Assembly (NCBI RefSeq): GCF_000247695.1
Contig: NW_004624751.1
Coordinates: 27,558,691 to 27,622,690 of the forward strand
Direction of reading: 5' to 3'
Source of the DNA: Heterocephalus glaber
Lineage: Eukaryota; Chordata; Mammalia; Rodentia; Bathyergidae
Length of the DNA: 64,000 bases
Shown piece after piece: positions 45,972-55,868 of the stretch (position 1 is its first letter; each line of letters starts with the position of its first letter). The translations under genes were made by a program, and so were the position numbers. The notes below the pieces were generated by a model, which was given only the letters and a program-made list of their open reading frames with translations, had not been told where the DNA came from and did not search any database.

Positions 45972-46139
45972 CTGCAACAAGAAACAGAAAGTTGACGCAA
46001 CTGCCTACCCAGAAACGAGTCACTGACACTCCCCTCTGGTTTCCTTTCTGCTCGCTTTTCTATCTGCTGTTCTCAGATTCCAGTTGCTATCTCATCATTC
46101 TTTGCCTTTTTTGTTTTCAAACAAATTCTTTTTTCCCCA

Positions 46140-46255
46140 AGAGACAGGATCTCAGTGTCGCCCGAAGGCCGTCCTGAATCTAGGCTTAAGCAAACCTACT
46201 GCCTCAGCCTCCAGAGTAGCCAGGGCAAAGCCTGCAGTTGGAGGCACGGCTCACC
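46140..46255 (-). mobile_element. B1 SINE, diverged
   Basis: Reverse: gagacaggatctcagtgtcg to actgcctcagcctccagagt. Confidence 0.7.
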
Positions 46256-46605
46256 GCTGTTGCTTAGACAGCCGTACCGACACAGACCCACCGTTACCAG
46301 AACAAACAGTGCCTCTGCCGCCCTAAGGATCCCTGCTGCTGCTCTCCTTGCTCTTCCTTCCCCTGAGCTTCTGGAGATGCTGGTCTTCGCACTGTTTCTC
46401 TCAGTCTCGCCTTTGCTGAGTGCCATGTAGTAGGAATCAGACTGCATGTGGCCTTTTCAGATCACCTCTGCCTATCTTAAAAGCTATTTTCTTTCCCCTT
46501 CTGTATTGTTTTTCTGGCTTTTCCCTCTTAGATGTTATGAATCAATATCTTAAAAAATAGAAGTAATCCATTCATTTGACCAGGAAATATTTTACTGAAA
46601 CTTGT

Positions 46606-46611
46606 TTTATT
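46606..46611 (-). promoter_or_regulatory. possible polyadenylation signal AATAAA
   Basis: A minus-strand AATAAA lies 72-77 bases beyond the stop of the candidate terminal exon at 46683-46760. No genomic A-run follows it, which is consistent with a true 3' end rather than a reverse-transcribed tail. AATAAA also occurs by chance in AT-rich DNA. Confidence 0.35.
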
Positions 46612-46682
46612 TGGAATTTAACAACTATTTACAAAAAGCAAATGCGGAGGTACAGAGAGGTTAAAACCTCATGTCCAAGTTA

Positions 46683-46760
46683 TTATTTGCTCTCTAGTAC
46701 TTGTCCAAACTGAGATTTGATCTTCTGGAGAGTCATGTGTTCAGCTGATACTTCGTACTG
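46683..46760 (-). other. candidate alternative terminal exon of PIBF1
   Basis: On the minus strand a pyrimidine tract (ctttcttttctgtc) leads into tandem acceptors GAG and CAG. The open frame then reads (Q)YEVSAEHMTLQ...QFGQVLESK and a TAA at 46683-46685. Both acceptors keep phase 0, the phase left by the PIBF1 exon at 63768. About 75 bases past the stop is AATAAA (plus 46606-46611). The segment lies outside every SINE I could see, and its acidic, charged peptide resembles coiled-coil sequence. No poly(A) tail or target duplication marks it as a retrocopy. Expression is not shown by sequence, and a chance acceptor in unique intron remains possible. Confidence 0.4.
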
Positions 46761-46828
46761 CTCCAGTGACAGAAAAGAAAGTGGTATTAAGAACAACACA
46801 AGGTATGAACAGGTAAGAATCCCTCTCT

Positions 46829-46982
46829 GAGCTGGGGATGGGGGTACATGCCTGTAATTCCAGCATTTGGGAAGCTGAGGCAGTAGGATTGCTGTGAGTT
46901 TGAGACCAGCCTAGGCTACACAGTCAGTTCAAAGCCAGCCTGAGCTATATAGCAAGACTCTGTCTCAAAAAACAAAACCCCT
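46829..46982 (+). mobile_element. B1 SINE with internal duplication
   Basis: Forward B1: gctggggatgggggtacatg to gcaagactctgtctcaaaa. Confidence 0.88.
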
Positions 46983-47277
46983 TACAAGAATCCCTCTTCT
47001 TAATGCCCCTAACTAAAGAGTATGGATTAAAGCACATGCATATAGGCATGCATGCATACAATAAAGAAACAGGACAAGTTTTCTACAAAGAAATATGCTT
47101 CAGAGCCATTCTATGCTATATAGAAGGTACCCATGGGGAATAGTGGCATTCACTTTGAGCTTTGTGCATCCTTGTTTGGCTGGGAACCACAGGGAGTATG
47201 AATGGTCACAACCCTCTTCCCTGCTTATCTAGTTTCATACAACTCATTTGATTCTAATCTAGTCTATTTTTTACCTG

Positions 47278-48135
47278 CCAAAAGACCTGGCTTCGAGAGC
47301 CTCGGTGGGAGAGGATCGCACAGCCTCGGGGAGTCCGGACCCAGCAGCGATGGCCGTTGAAGGAGGAATGAGATGTGTCAAATTCTTACTCTCCGTCCTT
47401 CTGCTGCCGTTTTGTGCCTGTGCAGTGGGCTTGATCGCTGCGGGGATAGTGGTTAAGCCTATCCTGAGTGGGACCATGAGCCATGGGGCTACTCCTGGCG
47501 GCCTGCTGCCTGTGATCATCATTGCAGTGGGGGCCTTCCTCTTCCTGGTGGCCTTTGTGGGCTGCTGTGGGGCCTGCAAGGAGAACTACTGTCTCATGAT
47601 CACCTTTGTCATTTTCCTGTCTCTTATCATGCTAGTGGAGGTGGCCACAGCCATCACTGGCTATGTTTTTAGAGACAAAGTGAGAGCAGAGCTTAAGGAC
47701 TTTTGATAGCAGATGCAGAATTACGCCAAAAACAATGATACAGCTGCATTTCTGACAAGTTGTGGCACAATTTGTGTGCTGTGGGGCTGCTAACTTCACA
47801 GATTGGGAGAACATCCCTGGCATGGGCAAGGGCCGAGTTCCTGACTCCTGATGTGTCAGTGTCACCGTGGGGTGTAGCAGTGACATCAAGGAGCATTCTA
47901 TCCACACTGAGGGCTGTGTGAAGACTGGGAATTGGCTGAGAAAAAATGTGCTGTTGGTGGCCGCAGCAGTCTTGGGCATTGCTTTTGTTGAGGTCCTGGG
48001 AATTGTCTTTGTGAAGAGTATCTGAAGTGGCTATGAAGTGATATAGAGGGTCTGGTCTTATTAGCTCCTTATCAAGGGGAGTAGAGTAGTATCCCCTGGG
48101 TTTTTCAATTAAATGGATTATTTTTTCAGACAAAC
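47278..48135 (+). pseudogene. CD63: CD63 processed retropseudogene
   Basis: This is an intronless copy of the tetraspanin CD63, a late-endosome and exosome membrane protein. The ATG at 47350 opens MAVEGGMRCVKF. Membrane segment 1 (LLPFCACAVGLIAAGI), segment 2 (LLPVIIIAVGAFLFLVAFVG) and the tetraspanin CCG-type motif (GCCGACKENYC) follow, then segment 3 (IFLSLIMLVEVA) up to FRDKV. The frame stops at 47704-47706 just inside the large extracellular loop. The rest of the loop is riddled with stops and shifts, although segment 4 text (GIAFVEVLGIVF) and the lysosomal GYEV tail remain visible up to a TAG at 48044-48046. About five codons before the tail are deleted. Part of the 5' UTR is present from about 47278. 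I see no convincing poly(A) or target duplication. Confidence 0.93.
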
Positions 48136-48194
48136 CAACCAACCAATAAAAACCAAACCTGACTTACTCCCAATTACAACATAAGCGCCAAAGG

Positions 48195-48290
48195 ATTTTT
48201 TTGCCCTTTTCTCTATCTCCAGCACTAAGAACAAGGCCAGCATACAGTAAGCTCAATAAATAGATGCCGAGAGAATAAATAAATTTGCTC
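48195..48290 (+). mobile_element. MIR-like tail
   Basis: tccagcactaagaacaaggc and acagtaagctcaataaatag fit the old MIR/L2 3' end. Confidence 0.5.
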
Positions 48291-48492
48291 TCAGCACTGC
48301 CTAACACCCCAGATGAAGTGATTTCCTAACTCTACTTTGTTTCTTTGCTGAGCTAATGGCACGCATGGGCTAAGTCACTTCACAACACCATCTTTACAAG
48401 CTCTAAGGAAACAAATTTATTTGGGGAGAAGTACCAGTTTTTATACAATGGGAAATCTTGCAGGTTATTACAGTCCCTCAACATGTCTACAG

Positions 48493-48592
48493 GGGGGCTG
48501 GGGATTTAGCTCAGTGGTTCCACCACCTGCCTCAAAAGCATAAGGTCTGGAGTTTGATCCCCGGTACCAAACAAACAAACAAAAAAAAGAGA
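48493..48592 (+). mobile_element. ID-type SINE
   Basis: Forward ID. AACATGTCTACAG lies on both sides. Confidence 0.94.
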
Positions 48593-48602
48593 AACATGTC
48601 TA

Positions 48603-48664
48603 CAGAGCTAGGATGGTGCCATACACCTATAACCACAGCACTCTGGAGGCTGAGGCAGGAGGAC
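48603..48664 (+). mobile_element. B1 SINE 5' fragment
   Basis: Forward: gctaggatggtgccatacac to gaggctgaggcaggaggac. Confidence 0.75.
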
Positions 48665-48749
48665 GTATAACTGGATAAAAATATTAACAAATGGGCTACG
48701 GTGGCTTTCCTCACAATAGCCCACCCTGCTTTCTCCAGAGTATTCTTTT

Positions 48750-48835
48750 TTTTTTTTTTTGGTACTGGGGATTGAGCTTGGGTCTTTGCGCTTGCGCAGC
48801 AGGCGGCGGAACCACTGAGCTAAATCCCCGGCTCC
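48750..48835 (-). mobile_element. ID-type SINE
   Basis: Reverse, near consensus (ttgcgcagcaggcggcggaa). CTCCAGAGTATTCTTTT lies on both sides. Confidence 0.95.
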
Positions 48836-48949
48836 AACTCCAGAGTATTCTTTTATCTTACTTTTTCCTTTCTTACTCGCCCCAAGCTTGCTCTGCAGAG
48901 CCAGTTTCTCCCCCACACTTCACCTTTGCTTTCTCGAATAAATTTGGTC

Positions 48950-49205
48950 ACTGCTTAAAAAAAAGAGTTAACAATAAGGGAGAGGGCAGGGAGAAAGGAA
49001 AGAAGGGACAAGAAAAAAAAGAATAGGAGGAAAAAAATAAAAACAAAGCTTTTGTAAATAAGGAGGGGAAGAGGGGCTGAAGGGAGGGGAGGGGAAAAAA
49101 AGAAGCAGCAAGATATATCATGTACAGGTACAAATTCCCTATGATGAATGTGATCATTATGTATATCTAAAATGTACCAATAAAATAAAAAAATGCAAAA
49201 AAGCA
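48950..49205 (+). mobile_element. L1 3' end (young lineage family)
   Basis: The purine-rich tract and tail tcatgtacaggtacaaattc and aaaatgtaccaataaaataa are shared with 1-175 and 38282-38418 (inverse). Confidence 0.75.
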
Positions 49206-49730
49206 AAAGCTACAGAAAAAAATTTTAAAAAATTAACAAATGGGTATGAGATCTTCAAAAAAGTAACAAAGTTCAAAACATTTATTTTTAAAAAGAATGG
49301 AATTTAAAAACTATGAAATTGGAAAGGTATTTTTTTTTTGGTGTGAAAATGAAGGGTAAACAATTCTCTAGATAAAGAATAAAAATAGTGGGGATCTGAT
49401 TGAGGTAATTTAGTGGATCAGAACAGAGACTAGTTTATTCAAATTTGTAAATAGTACTAATTCTGACCAATTTAAGAAACCATGGCAGATTCAAGACTGT
49501 TCAAAGGAGCAGGAAAAAAGCAGGAAAAAATATGGGAAAATGTATCTATCAACTGCTTCAGTGGCACACTGGATTAATTAGCAATCACATAATGATCGGA
49601 TTAGCATTGCTCCAGCAGATGGTAGATATATATCACCGGGGAAGAGTCTACACTTTTTGTTCTTTTTTCTTTGTATGAACAAGAAGTTTCTTTAATATTA
49701 ATGAAAGCAACAGTTTGTAAATATAAACAC
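49206..49730. other. unique AT-rich intron
   Basis: No recognised feature. Confidence 0.4.
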
Positions 49731-49784
49731 AGGTCTTGCTGTGTAATGCTGGGTTACAGGCGTGTACCACCATGCCCAGCTCCA
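49731..49784 (-). mobile_element. B1 SINE scrap
   Basis: ggtcttgctgtgtaatgctg directly followed by ggcgtgtaccaccatgccca; the middle is deleted. Confidence 0.7.
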
Positions 49785-49947
49785 ATTCTAGACTTGTAAA
49801 CAAGAGTCATTCTGTGACTCTGTATTTCTCCAACAGTCTTCACTCATTCCTACTTTTTTCACCCTTTTTCTCTTCTCAATCCCTAAGCCAGTTTCTCACA
49901 GAGGAGCTACAGAGAGAAAATGTGTTACATATCTGTCCAGGGCTGTT

Positions 49948-50093
49948 TTTTTTAAAACTGGGCATCATGTTGTTCATGCTGGCCTTGAACTCATTATGTA
50001 GCCTAGGCTGTCCTCCAACTCATAGTAATCCTCCTATCTTGGCCTTCTGAATGCTGGGATTATAGGCGTGTGCCACCACACCTGGTGCAGGTG
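49948..50093 (-). mobile_element. B1 SINE with internal duplication
   Basis: Reverse: gttcatgctggccttgaact then gtagcctaggctgtcctcca. Confidence 0.88.
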
Positions 50094-50112
50094 GTATTAA
50101 GAAAACAGAAAG

Positions 50113-50235
50113 AAAAACTGTGCATGGTGGTGCACACCTATAATTCCAATACTCAGGAGGCTGAGGCAGGAAGATCAATGTGAGCCTGGGCTACCCAGGG
50201 AGTTCAGCCTGAATATATACAGAGATCCTGTTGAA
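50113..50235 (+). mobile_element. B1 SINE
   Basis: Forward B1, placed 20 bp after a reverse B1 (inverted pair). Confidence 0.85.
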
Positions 50236-50300
50236 GAAGGGGTGGGGAAGAAGAGGAGGAAGAGGAAGAGGAAGAGGAGGAGGAGGAGGAAGAGAAAAGA
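50231..50300. repeat. purine (GGA/GAA)n tract
   Basis: A pure A/G run of about 70 bases extending the B1 tail. Confidence 0.9.
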
Positions 50301-50548
50301 AACAACAGATTTGTAAGTAATACAATGCACTATACACAGCAAGGGAATTAACTGTTTAAGATTCACATACACAAATTCATACACATATACACTGAGTTGC
50401 TTTCTAATAATACTTATTACAGGTCATGTTCAGGGAAGTATCAAAGTTATCTGTTTAGGTGGTCTTCTTGGTAGGGACCTCCATAGTGCTTCAAGTTTAC
50501 CCTAACATTTCCCAATTTTCTAACATACTTTAGCCCATCATAACCAGG

Positions 50549-50690
50549 AAGTAGCCAAGTATGATGGTGCATGACTGTAATCCCACAGCCTTGGGAGGCT
50601 GAAGCAAGAGGATATGAATTTAAGCCCAGCCTGGGCTCCACAGTTTGAGGCCAGACCAGAACATAGCAAGAATTTGTCCTAAAAAAATAA
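50549..50690 (+). mobile_element. B1 SINE
   Basis: Forward: gccaagtatgatggtgcatg to agcaagaatttgtcc. Confidence 0.82.
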
Positions 50691-50799
50691 ACCAAACAAA
50701 AATCCCAGAAACAAATCTTTCAACAAACAACTATTTACTACCTACTAAAAACAGGCTTTGTATTAACCAGAGGAAATACACAGATTGATAAAAACAGTC

Positions 50800-50935
50800 C
50801 CCTTGGGTGTGGTGGTCTGTGGCTGTAGTCCCAACTACTGGGGAGGCTCAGGCGGGAGGATACCTTGAGTCAAAGAGTTTATGAGGTCAGCCTGGGCAAC
50901 ACAAGAAGACTCCACTGCCAGAAACAAAAGAGCCA
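50800..50935 (+). mobile_element. B1-type (dimer family) SINE
   Basis: Forward: cttgggtgtggtggtctgtg to gcctgggcaacacaagaaga. Confidence 0.75.
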
Positions 50936-51164
50936 TGCCATACAAAAACAGTCCATTCCCTTAAGAAGCTTACAGAAAGCCAAGGCAACAATTTGGTGCA
51001 CATGCCTATCTATCTTGGCATATAAGATAGCACATGGATCAGAGGTCAGTTTTATGTGGGGTTCAGAAAAGGCTTAATAAAGTAGGTGACACTTGAAACT
51101 GACCTTGAAAGGCAAGTAGTTGTGATGAGGACAAATGTATGTATGCTGGGCAGAGACCAGAGTG

Positions 51165-51531
51165 TGTGTCTCAGTTACTTTGCTTGTTGTGGGGACAAAA
51201 TACACAAAGCCCCATGTTAAAGGAGGAAAGCCCACAGTTGATAGAGGTTTCAGTCCATAATCGGCTGGCTCCAAGGCAGAGTACGGCAGACAGGCACTGC
51301 AGAGCAGAAACAGTTCATGGCAGGCAGAAGGCAGTAAAGCAACAAGGGCCGACCACAGCTCTTTCTACCCCTTATATCTTATCCAGGCTACTCAGGGAGG
51401 GCAGCACTCACCCCTTCATCCTATGCTCTTGATCCTACACCACACCATGTATCAATCCTAGTGTCACACACTCTAGACCCAGCCCCTCTGACTGCATGGG
51501 GCTTTGGGGACATCTAGACACAGCCATAACT
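51165..51531 (-). mobile_element. MaLR-like solo LTR
   Basis: Reverse copy of the 22414/55376 family: tccataatcggctggctcca, ggggctttggggacatctag. Confidence 0.8.
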
Positions 51532-51534
51532 GTG

Positions 51535-51950
51535 CAAAGGCTCTAAAGCAGCATAGAGCGCATGGAGCATGCAAGCAGCTGTGTATGGTGGGAAATGGGT
51601 GTGCACGGCACAATGTAAGATGCAACTGGATAGGTAGGCAGTCTGCATGTGGGAAAAACAAGAGCTTAGCTTTAGGAAGAATACTGGTGGAAAGGTGAGT
51701 GACTTAAAACAGAGAGCAATGCCAATCAAGTGGTTAATGAAGATAATCCAGGTGAGAGAGGATGAGAGAGTGTACCAAGTTAGGACAAAGGGGGAGACTG
51801 CAAGATGTTCAGAAGAGAAGACTGTGTGAAGGCTGCAGGGAGGGCTTCAGCCTTGCTCTCTGATTATATACAAAAATTACATATCTATGGTATTATACAC
51901 ACTGAGCAATATTTTCTAAGTGGTAGCTGAGGCCACAGAAGAAGATAAAG
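51535..51950. other. unique intronic DNA
   Basis: No recognised repeat or exon. Confidence 0.4.
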
Positions 51951-51955
51951 ATGCA

Positions 51956-52050
51956 GGGCCAGGGATTTAGCTCAGTGGTTTCACTACCTGCTGTGCAAGC
52001 ACAAGGACCCAAGTTTGATCCTCGGTACCAAAAAAAAAAAAAAAAAAGAT
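51956..52050 (+). mobile_element. ID-type SINE
   Basis: Forward ID. GAAGATAAAGATGCA lies exactly on both sides. Confidence 0.95.
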
Positions 52051-52054
52051 ATGA

Positions 52055-52915
52055 AGATAAAGATGCAATAAAAACATTGCCAAGCTGAGTGCTGGGACGA
52101 GTCAACATTTACCAAACAGTTAGAGAAAAGTGCACAATGGAGCCTGAGAAGCGGGAGGATAACAAAGTGGTGCAGCTGGGGCAAAAGACACATTGCTCAG
52201 GGTCAGAAAGGCCTGCAAATGGAGTGGGCAGGGGAGGGCAGAAGGCGAGGACGAGAAGGAGTCAGCAACTGACCAGCCCTCTGTGCCACGCCAGAGTCTG
52301 GACGCTGCAGGGACACAACTGACAGCATCGAGGGACATTTTGTTTGCAGAAAAACTTTAGATGGACGGATAAACTTCTTTTGCTAAATTAAAAAAATTCA
52401 AGAAGTGTAGTTGTTTGTTTAAGACTTATATTTCTATTGCAGTAATAAAAACCACTGTTTGCTACTAAAGGAGTTTTAATATCAACAGACAGGGAGGCAA
52501 AGGACACCATAAATTATATTAGTTTTCATCTCTTCTATGAGAATGTTATGCACCTTGTAACTGCTAGAGACGAGAGCACACGGGAACAATTTTGGTCTTA
52601 GCTGTTCACATAGTTATCTCAACTGAGTTCTGAGTATGGCTAATCCTTCACAGGCTAAGTCTAACCATGATTTAAGATGTGACAGATTACAGTGTGACCT
52701 GGCACTGAAATAAAGTTTGTTATACGGAAAGTATAGAAAGAGAATTGTGTAATGTATGATAGAAATCACTGCCGAAGGTCTAAGCAGAAGGCATATCTAA
52801 AATAAAAAAAATGAAAGCGATGAAGCGCTGCTTCATAGTTTAATTGGTAGCATCTTCCTATCTTGCCCTTGGTGGTATATAAAAGATCAGAGCCTTTTCT
52901 TATCAGCGGTTTTAA
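52055..52915. other. unique intronic DNA
   Basis: No recognised repeat. A GC-richer patch lies at 52130-52340. Confidence 0.4.
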
Positions 52916-52921
52916 GAACAT

Positions 52922-53124
52922 TGTGGGAAGCTGGGAGTGGCATATGTTTGTAATCCCAGCTGCTTGGGAGGCTACAAAAGGAGGATGTGAGTCTGAGGCC
53001 AGCCTGAGCAACTTAGCAATGCTGTGTTTCAAAAAAAAAAAAGAGCTGGGGATGCAGCTCACTGGTAGCACACTTGTTTGTCATGGTGAGTGCAGCCCTG
53101 GGTTCAATCCCCAGTAGAGCGGGA
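52922..53124 (+). mobile_element. B1/ID dimer SINE
   Basis: The forward B1 half (gctgggagtggcatatgttt), an A-run, then the ID half (gctggggatgcagctcactg to gttcaatccccagtagagc). A clear example of the dimer order. Confidence 0.9.
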
Positions 53125-53129
53125 AGACT

Positions 53130-54045
53130 GGTTTTGAGATTTAGTTCTTTAGGGCTGTGGTAGGTATGCAGCCTCCCTGTTTAACATGCGGAGGTGGGGC
53201 TGTATGGGTCATCTATGTCCCAGACTCTTTCCAAGAGCCTCAGCTCACTAGAGACGGGGCAGAACATTCTTAGCAGCTGTCAGTGGCAGAGAATAGGTCA
53301 GGCAACACAAAGGATAGGCAAATGCTTTATTTCTTTAGGTATTTACCATGTTTGCAGAAATCAGGTATCTCAGGTACATACTAAAACCTACAGGTATTTC
53401 AAAGACTCTACTGAGCAGAAACTCTCCTTCCATTACATCTATTTTTTCCCCATGCCAGAATATACACTGGACCCCCTTCCTGTTTACTGCTCAGTTGTAA
53501 AGCTTTCCAGCACATATTTAATGTTTTTAGATGATTTTGAATTTTTCCTCCAGTAAATTCCTTTTGACACTCTGGAACCACTTCCACATTCCTGTAATAT
53601 ACTTGCTCTTGATAATGAAATAGATAGAAGGAGGTGAAGCAGGAAAGGAGGGAAGGAGAGAATACCACTTAGACAAAACAAGTAATGCAAACTCCAGACG
53701 GAACATGAACTCAAGGGTGTCTCCCACTCCTCCTCCAACCTCAGTGCCTCCCCAACAAAGCTAATCAACATCAGAGATTTCTGTTTTTGGTATATTTCAT
53801 TCCAAAATATCTCCGTTTCTGTATGAGTGTAGTTAGGTATTTATATGTGGGTATCCATTTACTTCCTTGCCAGTGAAATTTTGGTAACAAAGGATACCAT
53901 AGATATGGTTTAAAAATAGGTATGTTTTAAAAATAGGTTTTTACTGCTTATTTTTATAATATTCAGAAAGCTACCTATGTTCAATTGATGGGACAGATCA
54001 AGTTCTAATGAATCAACATTTTGTCTACAAGTATTAAGAATTACA
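53130..54045. other. unique intronic DNA
   Basis: Open frames of 86-120 codons occur on both strands at 53194-53770 with no recognisable domain. Confidence 0.35.
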
Positions 54046-54051
54046 TACTAG

Positions 54052-54131
54052 GGCTGGGGATTTAGTTCAGTGGTTTCGCCACCTGCTGTGCAAGTGGAAG
54101 GACCCGAGTTCGATCTCCAGTACCAAAAAAA
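54052..54131 (+). mobile_element. ID-type SINE
   Basis: Forward ID. AATTACAT lies on both sides. Confidence 0.9.
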
Positions 54132-54249
54132 AAATTACATGTTGGACACCAAATCTGTATCTTAAAAAAATTTATATAAGTTTTTGCAATTTACTCAATA
54201 ACATATGAGGATTAGAGTAAATTAATACAATTCAAAAAAGCCTAAGGTG

Positions 54250-54660
54250 AAAATGAGTTGTTTCTTGCTATCCCACTCTAATCCTGGAGGCAATTGCTGT
54301 TTGATGTTGAAGAGACAAATACAGATGGACCTGGCGACTCCCTTATTCTGCTAGGATAGTCAGACCCCAGACCCCAGGCTTCAGGGGCCCCTCTTCTACT
54401 GTCTCGGTTACCTAAACATCCTCTGTCCTTCTTCCCTTTAGATGTGCAGAATGTTACAGAGTGGAGCCCTGCTATCAAAGCCCTTTTAGGGGTGCATCCA
54501 GACCACTTACTCCAGATGTAAATATACTTTTCTGCAGGAAGAGATCTTGGGGAATGAGTACACTCTGTTACTTCTCTGCTTGTAAGTTTATCTCAATAAA
54601 GCTTATTTTATATTTACAGTGTATAGCTGGTGGTATTTATGTTCCTTTGGCATGACACAT
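54250..54660 (+). mobile_element. possible LTR fragment
   Basis: A GC-balanced stretch ends in ctcaataaagcttattttat followed by a T/G-rich end, the usual poly(A)-signal arrangement of an LTR. I cannot name the family. Confidence 0.35.
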
Positions 54661-54664
54661 TTTC

Positions 54665-55080
54665 ACAATTTTTTCATTTTCTCTATGCCTAAACAGAAAT
54701 AATTCCATGTTTTTAAAATTATCAATACGGTATGAATGTCTTTTAAAGTTAGTACATATAGATCTAACTTTATTCTATGTATTTTGAAGTCACTTTCAAA
54801 TTATTTAAAAACTGGCAATGTAAAGGTTTTTCCAGATAAGCTTTCTAAAATTAAATTAGCTGTAACAGATAAATCTCTAAGTGTACAGCTTAGAAGATAA
54901 GGTCATAGTGAACAAGGCTGTATGTGTTAAGGGTGCAAGAACATGTCTACTTTGTCATCAAAGTCATCACACTTTGACATCATGTGAATCTGATAACTAT
55001 TTACTGATCACGTAAGAAGAGAAAGAGCAAGTGGACTTTCGACTGTATAACACACTTAGTGGTTTCTTGAGAATTAGTGG
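54665..55080. other. unique intronic DNA
   Basis: No recognised feature. Confidence 0.4.
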
Positions 55081-55083
<3 letters not shown>

Positions 55084-55111
<28 letters not shown>

Positions 55112-55112
55112 A
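55084..55112. repeat. (CA)n microsatellite
   Basis: About 14 CA units. Confidence 0.97.
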
Positions 55113-55487
55113 TTAATTTTTTTCTCTTTTATGCAGGACCAACTAATGAAAGTATGGTCTAAAATCACTGGACATTAAGCAATGAAGGACAATGACCCTG
55201 AGACACAAGAAACAAACCAGCCCATCCCTATGATTGCCCCAGGTTATCTTCTGGAGAGAGTTTCTAGGCTATGGTGCAGGGAGAATTTAAAGCAGAGTCT
55301 GCCAAACTCACCACATTAAGGACCTCTTGCGAGAAGTAGAAACCAAGGTGGCTAGAGTTCATACAGTAGAATAGTTGTTATGGCTTGTATCTAGATGTCC
55401 CCACAAAGCCTCATGCACTCATAGGTGGGGCTTTTCAGGGGTGGCTGTATACAGGGTGTATGTATCAGTAGATTAAGGGAATGATAT

Positions 55488-55582
55488 TGCTTGTTTTTTT
55501 TTTCTTTTCGGTACCGGGGATTGAACTCAGGACCTTTCACTTGCTAGGCAGGCGGCAGAACCACAGAGCTAAATCCCTGGCC
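55488..55582 (-). mobile_element. ID-type SINE inside LTR
   Basis: Reverse ID. Flanks TAAGGGAATGATA and TAAGGGAGTGATA. Confidence 0.92.
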
Positions 55583-55721
55583 CCTAAGGGAGTGATAACT
55601 AAATCAGTCCACTAACTGGTTTAGCATTGTTCCAGGTATGGGTAATAGGAAGCCCTGCCCTCAGTGTGGGTGGCACCCCAAAAAGGCTTGAAGCTTGGAC
55701 AGGATAAAAGGGAAAGGGAGC

Positions 55722-55868
55722 TGTTGGTGGTGGCACATGCCTATAATCCCAGCACTCGGGAGGCTGAGGCAGGAGGACTGAGGCAAGTTCAAGGCCAGGC
55801 TGGGTTATATAGTGAGTTCAGACCAGCCTGAACAACACAGTGAGATCCTGTCTCAAAAAAAAAAAGAA
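55722..55868 (+). mobile_element. B1 SINE inside LTR
   Basis: Forward B1 with duplication and A-tail. AAAGGGA occurs near both ends (55708, 55871). Confidence 0.9.

Noticed and set aside
53194..53771. Overlapping open frames on both strands (up to 120 codons)
   Set aside because: Frames are equally open on opposite strands and show no recognisable protein features.
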